Of a stretch of 64,000 nt of DNA, positions 58,585 to 64,000 are shown one piece after another; position 1 is the stretch's first letter; every line of letters begins with the position of its first letter. The notes below the pieces were generated by a model, which made no database searches, had not been told where the DNA came from, and worked only from the letters and a program-made list of their open reading frames with translations. This DNA comes from Pleodorina starrii (taxonomy: Eukaryota > Chlorophyta > Chlorophyceae > Chlamydomonadales > Volvocaceae), in contig BRXU01000003.1 in assembly GCA_030267565.1 (NCBI GenBank), positions 8,295,001 through 8,359,000 of the forward strand. The letters run 5' to 3'. The position numbers and the translations under genes were made by a program.

Positions 58585-59715
58585 GGCGGTGGTGGTGGGG
58601 CGACCAGGGGGTGTTGCGACGGGGGCGCAACGCGCTGACCTGACCAGACCACCATGACGGAAACTGAGGAGGGCGGACCCCCCTTGCAAGGCGGGGAACC
58701 CCCTGGCTGGCGCAGGGGGACGCTGTGCCCCGTTGCCAGGCCGTGAGGGGCCAGGAGTTCCAGATGCCACGGCCGTCTCTCTTCAGGCTGCTGACAATGC
58801 CAAAGAGTGCTGAGGCGACACCGTGCCCAATGGGCTGGCGGGACTGTGACGGGACCGTGCTGAGCGGACATGGTGTTACGGAAGGGACTAAAGATTTGAC
58901 CCTACCTGGGTACGGGGCAAGGAGAGGAGTCTTTTCCGGGTTCGGTTGAAGCGCCGGGCTTGGCAGCAGATTCGTTTCGCGCGTGTGCGCGGACAGGCGG
59001 CTGGGCGGGTGGCGCATCGCATGTAAAGGGTAGATCGTCTGTTTTGAGGCTGTCCCTGCACTGCAAGAGCATAAATGGCTTGGCTTTGCCGGCGAAAGTG
59101 TGTTCGAGAGCTTTCAGTGATTGGCGTTGCCGAGTACGGCTCGCTCGCGGTACTCGGCACCCGGCCCAGAGCGTGCGATGGGTGTCGAAGCCCGGTTGCC
59201 GAGGCGAACATGCAACCGCCACATGAAAATGTGTCCTGCCGCACAGAAGGGAAATCTGAATGCCAGCGGGCAGCCGTGCCTATGAAGCTATGATCCAATC
59301 GCAGTTGTTCGCGTGTTCCCACAGACCACAATGACCAACTTGAGCAAACATCTTGTCAACGCACCCCGAACCAATAAATTCCTAAATGGCCGACTATTGC
59401 TGCTTTTATTGTAATTATAGGCCCCCCCTAAAGTGTATGCAGCCGACCGGGAGGCTCACACAGGCGGGAATGCCCAAGAAGGCGTAAACAGCTTCCTTCT
59501 TTAACGAGTAGCTGCAGTTTTCAGTTGGTTCTGCCTCCATTATAAATGCATGTGCAAACTGAAGGTCCTTCACTCAACTCGACCATTTCACGATCCGCAG
59601 CATGAGATCCACGATTGGAACCAGCCTTTCCTCAACACGCCTCGAAAGCGCATTGGGGATGATCATATATATTCAGACTTTAGTAAGCTGACAAAGCATG
59701 CCATACCAATGAGCC
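58585..59715. other. Intergenic region
   Basis: The first 440 bases fit the 3' untranslated region of the helical-repeat gene, ending near the TGTAA at 59022-59026. The rest, with AT-richer parts at about 59370-59420 and 59530-59700, should carry the RMI2 promoter. ORFs here have no recognisable content. Confidence 0.3.
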
Positions 59716-60493
59716 ATGGCGCAAAACCAAGTCTCTGCGGCTGTCAAGATTCTTACCGGGCAACTTGCGTACCTGACCAGTGCCAATAAGAAGTTCAAGA
59801 CTATTGATGGCCTTGAGTTCCAGAGAGTCTGGGTCCAGGTGAGTCGCTCTCGGTTCGAGCCCCCATCCGACAACGGAACTGCTGACCCCCGCACGCCCCT
59901 GTAGGGCTACGTCGCCAACGTCAGCCCAGATGGAAACTCCTTCGAGGTTACGGACAACACGGGTCCGCCGCTGATGGTGTATCGCAGGGCCAGCGCTGGC
60001 GAGCATGTGCCCGCGTCTGGCGAGTATGTGCTGGCGGTCGGCAAGCTCGGCCTCAAACGGTCCGCGAAGAAGGACGACAGTAAGTCTTTTGGCGTCAGCT
60101 GTTCCCTTGACCCATCTCTGCAAACACCACTGGCTCATGCCCACGATGCCACGTGGTCGTGCTCTATGTTCTCTCTGGGAGCCCCTACCGCATACCTTCG
60201 CACCCCACATCACTTGACATGGCACCACGCAGCCTGACGCGTTTCTCACGCTCCCAAGGCTGTGCACCACCCTGCGCCCACAAATGCCCCGGCTGTAAAC
60301 ACCAGCAGGCAACCGGAGCCAGGAGGACGATCCTGACAAGGGCAGGGCCTCGGGCAAGCGGCGCAAGGAGTGGCAGTTGGCGGCGCAGAAGGTGCGCCCG
60401 CTCTCGGGCGCGAGCCGGCGGGCGGGCTTGTGGCAACAGGAGGTGCGCTTCCTGCACCATACCGTGTACCCGAAGCTCGCGCCGCAGGGGTAG
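59716..60493 (+). CDS. RMI2: RMI2 homologue, OB-fold subunit of the BLM-TOP3-RMI complex, 3 exons
   Basis: RMI2 is the small OB-fold partner of RMI1 in the RecQ helicase/topoisomerase 3 complex that dissolves double Holliday junctions. Exons are 59716-59838, 59905-60079 and 60309-60493. Phases close to 483 nt (160 aa). The order matches animal and plant RMI2: AVKILTGQL near the N-terminus, FQRVWVQG across the first splice site, VSPDGNSFEVTDNTGPPLMV (OB strands), then GEYVLAVGKLGLKR. The C-terminal exon reads AQKVRPLSGASRRAGLWQQE and ends VYPKLAPQG. It corresponds to the plant tail in which a conserved Leu-Ser is followed by an acidic/aromatic helix. The last acceptor (60308/60309) was chosen because it alone restores this tail. 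A Lys/Arg-rich insert (KGRASGKRRKE) is lineage-specific. Confidence 0.85.
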
Positions 60494-61969
60494 GCAGGTA
60501 CCGGTAGGGAGGTAGATGCCGCAACAAGGAGCCATGCGCGTGTGCGGCCTCACTGCGGCGGCAGGGCCGGCCCCAGTCCGTCCCCGCCCCGCAGGTGTCT
60601 CTGGATGCCAACACACTGAATCGGGTGGGAGATGCGCATGTACTCGGGTGCTTTTTGTGGTAAACAGGAGCCAACTGGTCAGAGATGCGAATACGTTGAA
60701 ACATCGCATCGTGCTGGTTGGTTAGGGACTGGAGCCAGCCCAGTCGTGGCACCAGTCCGGGGCCGGACACGCTTGCGCTCATGCGTGGTTCACCGACGCA
60801 AGAGCTGCCGGGAGCTGCCGGGGCCGTTGGCTGGCTGGCTGGCTAGGGGGATTAGCAGGGTACTTTACAAGCAGGATGCAGGCATCGCGGTCTCCCATTC
60901 CTCAGCGGGCATTCCTCAGCGTCGCAAGAGTGGCGCCCTTACAACGAATGCGCATGCTTGAAACGTTTGTTTGTCGGCTACATACTGTGAGGCGTGCACA
61001 GCGCGAATTTTTGCATGCGTATTTTTACGCGTATTTTTGCAGCGATGGACACTGCGTGGGCTGCGTCCGGAGTTGTCCTCCTCGGAAGGTCTTTTCATGT
61101 CTCATGCGCGTCGTGCATTTCCCCATGCACGTCTCCCGCGCTGTCAGTGCCGTGCTGGGGTAAAATCTGCCGCACAGAGGCCAAGTGTGGTTGTGCTGCC
61201 GGGTGCTGACCTGGAAGGAAGTTGTTTCCGGGAGGGGACTCGTGCTGTGATGGTTGGTTGGCAACACTTCATTGGTAGGCAGTTGGTTACAGTTTCGTGT
61301 CGACCGCTGGGGCCCGCTCGACGCCTAGTGGGTCAGGGAGGGTCAGGGACTGAGGGTTGGTCGGTGACTTGCCGAGCGACGTATTGCTGAATTAGTTCAA
61401 AACTTGACTTATGTTGATGAAATGAATAAGTTAATTTATGTTGGATTTCGGAGAGATGTCTCGGGATGCCGCTTTGGCCGCTTGCTTTCGACCAGCAACC
61501 AAGCGACCTCCTCCTGAAGTGTGCTCCTTACTTTATGTATACGGGAGGCAACGCTTTACAATTAGCCCAGCACAGTCTCGCAAGAGTACATGACGGCCGA
61601 GGGCTGCAAGGCCAGCAGGGTCCAGTCGTACATGGCAGCACGAGGGCAGGGCCAGCAGCATGCAGCACAGCACGTCGCGATCAGCATTTCCATATTTGCG
61701 CCGAACCGTGTCCTTCTTGCCGATCACACAATATCGAGTTCATAATTGTATATCGTTTGGCACTTGCGTTTAAAGGGCTTCGGCAAGAAGCCAACTTTTG
61801 TCGGCGCTTCAGCTGCCCGTCGCTAACTACCTCATTGTCAAAGCTCTTCTCATTCTATCGCGTCGCACCTTTTTGCGTTTCAACGCTTGTTTGTGCACGG
61901 CCGCGAGGTCGAGCCTGGTTTTCCTTCCCGCCAAGCAAGCGGAGTTTTACTTCGGACGAGAACGCAAGC
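60494..61969. other. Intergenic region
   Basis: About 1.5 kb shows no gene with recognisable content. It includes simple GGCTGGCT repeats near 60830-60845 and an AT-rich stretch at about 61387-61450. It should hold the 3' end of the RMI2 transcript and the promoter and leader of the next gene. Confidence 0.3.
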
Positions 61970-64000
61970 ATGCCGCCCCATAGCCTATGGAACAACGATT
62001 TCAAGTCAGTAATAGAGAGCGTCGGTGCAGAGGGAAGCTTCGCTTGGAGCGGTGGAGGTTCCGACCTGGGCATCTCCGAGCTGTTTGTGACTGGCGTCGG
62101 TCCCGTTACTTTGCCGCTTAGCGACCGCCAAGCCGCCATAATGTTGGCAGCTGGAGAGCCTGTTCCATAAGGAAAAGGCCAAGATACCGTGTTGGGCCCT
62201 TCCAACCGGCGGGCGACGCAGCTGGACCCTTCCATCCGGCGGGCGACGCAGCTGAGTGCCTCGCTTGTGAAGGCTAACCCTGCCTGGGAGTCCAACTTGC
62301 GGAAGATCACGAAAGGTGAGGCTGGCTCATAATGGGAAAGCGTGTCCTTGGGGGGCGGGGTAGCTAGGAGGGTAGTAAAGTTGGACCCTAAGGTTGTTTG
62401 AGAAAGCTGAAACCCCCCTTGCTTCCCGGCCTGTTCCTTGCTCCCCGCTGCATCAGAGGCCGCCAGCGCGCTCGGTGTGGACGTTGGTACTTCGGGCGTC
62501 GAGGCCCGGCTGGACCAGCTGCTGCTGTACCAGCCCGGCGGTCACTTCGCGGCGCACCGCGACACAGAGAAGGAGCCTGCCATGTTTGCGACGCTGGTGG
62601 TGCAGCTGCCGGTCCAAGGCGGCCACACGGGCGGCACCCTGCGTGTCACCCACCGCGGACAAGCCTTTGCCTGGGACTCAGCCGCCGACAGCCGCAGCGG
62701 CCACCTCGCCTACGCGGCCTTCTACGCCGACTGCGAGCACGAGCTGACCGCCGTGACAGGCGGCCTGCGTATGACGCTGGTGTACAATCTGGTGCGGATG
62801 GCGCCGCAGGAGTCGCCGCTGCCGGCTCCCCGGGGTGGCCGGACTGCGAGTCTGGAGGCGTTGGGCGCGGCGGTGCGCGGCTGGGAGGCGGCGCCCGGGG
62901 CCCCACGGATGCTGACGATCCCCCTGGAGCACAAGTACACGGAGGCCAATCTGTCCTTCTGCGGTCTCAAGGGCCGGGACGCAGCCGTGGTGACGCTGCT
63001 GGCGGGGTGCGAGGCGCTGGATGTGCACCTGGCGCTGGTCAGGAAGAGGGTGAGGGCGAGGGGGATGGGGGGATTGGAGGCAGCGTGGGGCAGGGGCCAC
63101 AGAGCGAAGGCGAGGGAAGGGAAGGGCGTCAGAGAAGCGGTGGGGTAAACGGCGAGGGAAGGGCGCACGCATGCACGCATGCAACATACGTCCGAAGGGC
63201 AAGAAGCGCTGCAGGGACCAGGGAGGCAGCCTTTTGAAGCGTGGCACCGCATGCATGCATGCAAGGCTCGGTAAATGCGATGTGGTAGGCAATCCGGCTG
63301 GCAGGTGTGCTGTGGCTGTGCAACTGCGCGAGAATCTGGGCGCTCTCCTGTTCTGCAGGTCAGAGGCATACCGAAGACTGACGACGAATGGTACGACAGT
63401 TGGAGGGCCGGCGACTGGTACCGCAGCTGGTTGGATGAGAACGACGAGGAGGACGAGGAGGGCGAGGACGACAGCGACGGCGACGACGCCGATGCGCCAT
63501 CCGACGCCAGCGACACGCCCGCCATGTACAGCGTCACCGAGGAGCACGTTGACGCCCCCAAGTGGGTCCCCGTCTCGGGGCCCAAGATCGACCTGCGCAG
63601 CCTCGCCGCCAGCTTGGACTCCTGCCTGCTCACCGGCGACCGGCTCTTCGCCAAGCGGGGCGGCAAGCCGGACGAGCACGAGCTGGAGGCCTACACAGGC
63701 AACGAGGGGCCCTCCCTGGACTACATTTACCACCGCGCCGTGGCGGTCATTTGGCCGCACTCCCGCAGCGGCGCCGTCGCCTGCGCCGCCGGCTTCGGCC
63801 CCGCGACGGAGCTGCTTGAGCAGATGATGGGGGAGCTGCAGGCAGCGCAGCAGCAGCAGCAGCAGCAGCAGCCTAGGGGAAATCCGCAGGGCCACGAGGA
63901 GGTGCAGCTGGTGGAGCCGGAGGAGGGCGAGGAGGCGCAGCGGGGGCAGAAGATGGCGGGACCGCAGCGGAGCGATGCGGCGCAGCAGCCGGAGGGTGGC
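61970..64000 (+). CDS. 2-oxoglutarate/Fe(II) dioxygenase-like protein, partial, with an in-frame stop
   Basis: Exons are 61970-62315, 62457-63049 and 63359 to the window end (3' partial). The fold is that of prolyl-hydroxylase-like dioxygenases. The stretch HFAAHRDTEKEPAMF supplies Fe ligands His149 and Asp151. AFYADCEHELTAVTGGLRM supplies the distal His210 and the 2-oxoglutarate-binding Arg220. Exon 1 reads VTGVGPVTLPLSDRQAAIML up to EPVP, then TAA (62168-62170), then GKGQDTVLG in the same frame. Relatives as I recall them have an aromatic residue here, so TAA (codon 67) looks like a mutated codon. A 30-bp tandem duplication (62194-62253) follows, giving PSNRRATQL and PSIRRATQL. Exon 3 has an acidic stretch and a Gln tract from CAG repeats. 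The gene may be a recent pseudogene or an allele, or the stop may be a sequence error. Residue numbers assume read-through. Confidence 0.75.
62194..62253 (+). repeat. 30-bp tandem duplication in a coding exon
   Basis: Two adjacent 30-bp copies differ at only a few bases. The duplication is in frame and repeats a ten-residue RRATQL segment of the dioxygenase-like protein, 24 bases after the in-frame stop. Confidence 0.85.

Noticed and set aside
58888..59331. Minus-strand ORFs downstream of the helical-repeat gene.
   Set aside because: They have no domain, low-complexity GC-driven composition, no splice-supported extension and no partner frame.
59844..59870. A T-loop-like ggttcgagcccc stretch suggesting a tRNA gene.
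   Set aside because: It lies in an RMI2 intron, and no acceptor, D or anticodon stems can be drawn around it.

Overview
The window looks like nuclear DNA of a volvocine green alga close to Chlamydomonas. It is GC-rich, its genes have many short introns with GTGNGN donors, and it holds telomere-like CCCTAAAA motifs. It also carries a Dualen-type LINE, a family described from Chlamydomonas reinhardtii. I cannot name the species.

Layout. Bases 1-140 may be the edge of a leftward Pro-rich (pherophorin-like) gene. Bases 843-29330 form one satellite locus: a 14-bp tandem repeat (933-12656 and 24282-29261), bounded on both sides by direct copies of a short 'cctatgacctg' repeat with a telomere-like motif. 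An 11.6-kb LINE (12657-24281) interrupts the satellite. Its single 3,774-residue ORF carries an N-terminal signal-like and multi-pass membrane region, a Josephin-like cysteine protease, an AP-type endonuclease, reverse transcriptase, RNase H and a restriction-like endonuclease. The satellite has a 4,824-bp higher-order period that continues across the insertion, and this phase reveals a 12-bp target-site duplication.

Bases 30074-43416 (minus) hold a complete 26-exon P5A-type ATPase gene (ER membrane helix dislocase; Spf1/ATP13A1 family). Three of its introns carry five copies of a ~91-nt structured repeat that resembles an intron-encoded C/D-box small RNA. Bases 44067-47197 are a composite of nested inverted repeats (foldback/terminal-inverted-repeat DNA). 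Two divergent paralogous genes for Ala/Gly- and Gln-rich, signal-anchored proteins follow (47680-49644 minus; 50415-52121 plus).

The last 11 kb is an ordinary rightward gene row: a SASA/SGNH carbohydrate acetylesterase (52742-55408), a probable organelle-targeted helical-repeat protein (55991-58584), an RMI2 homologue of the BLM-TOP3-RMI complex (59716-60493), and a 2-oxoglutarate/Fe(II) dioxygenase-like gene (61970 to beyond the window) with an in-frame stop in its first exon. These genes form no pathway together. Exon models were built by hand from splice signals, reading-frame closure and family conservation.
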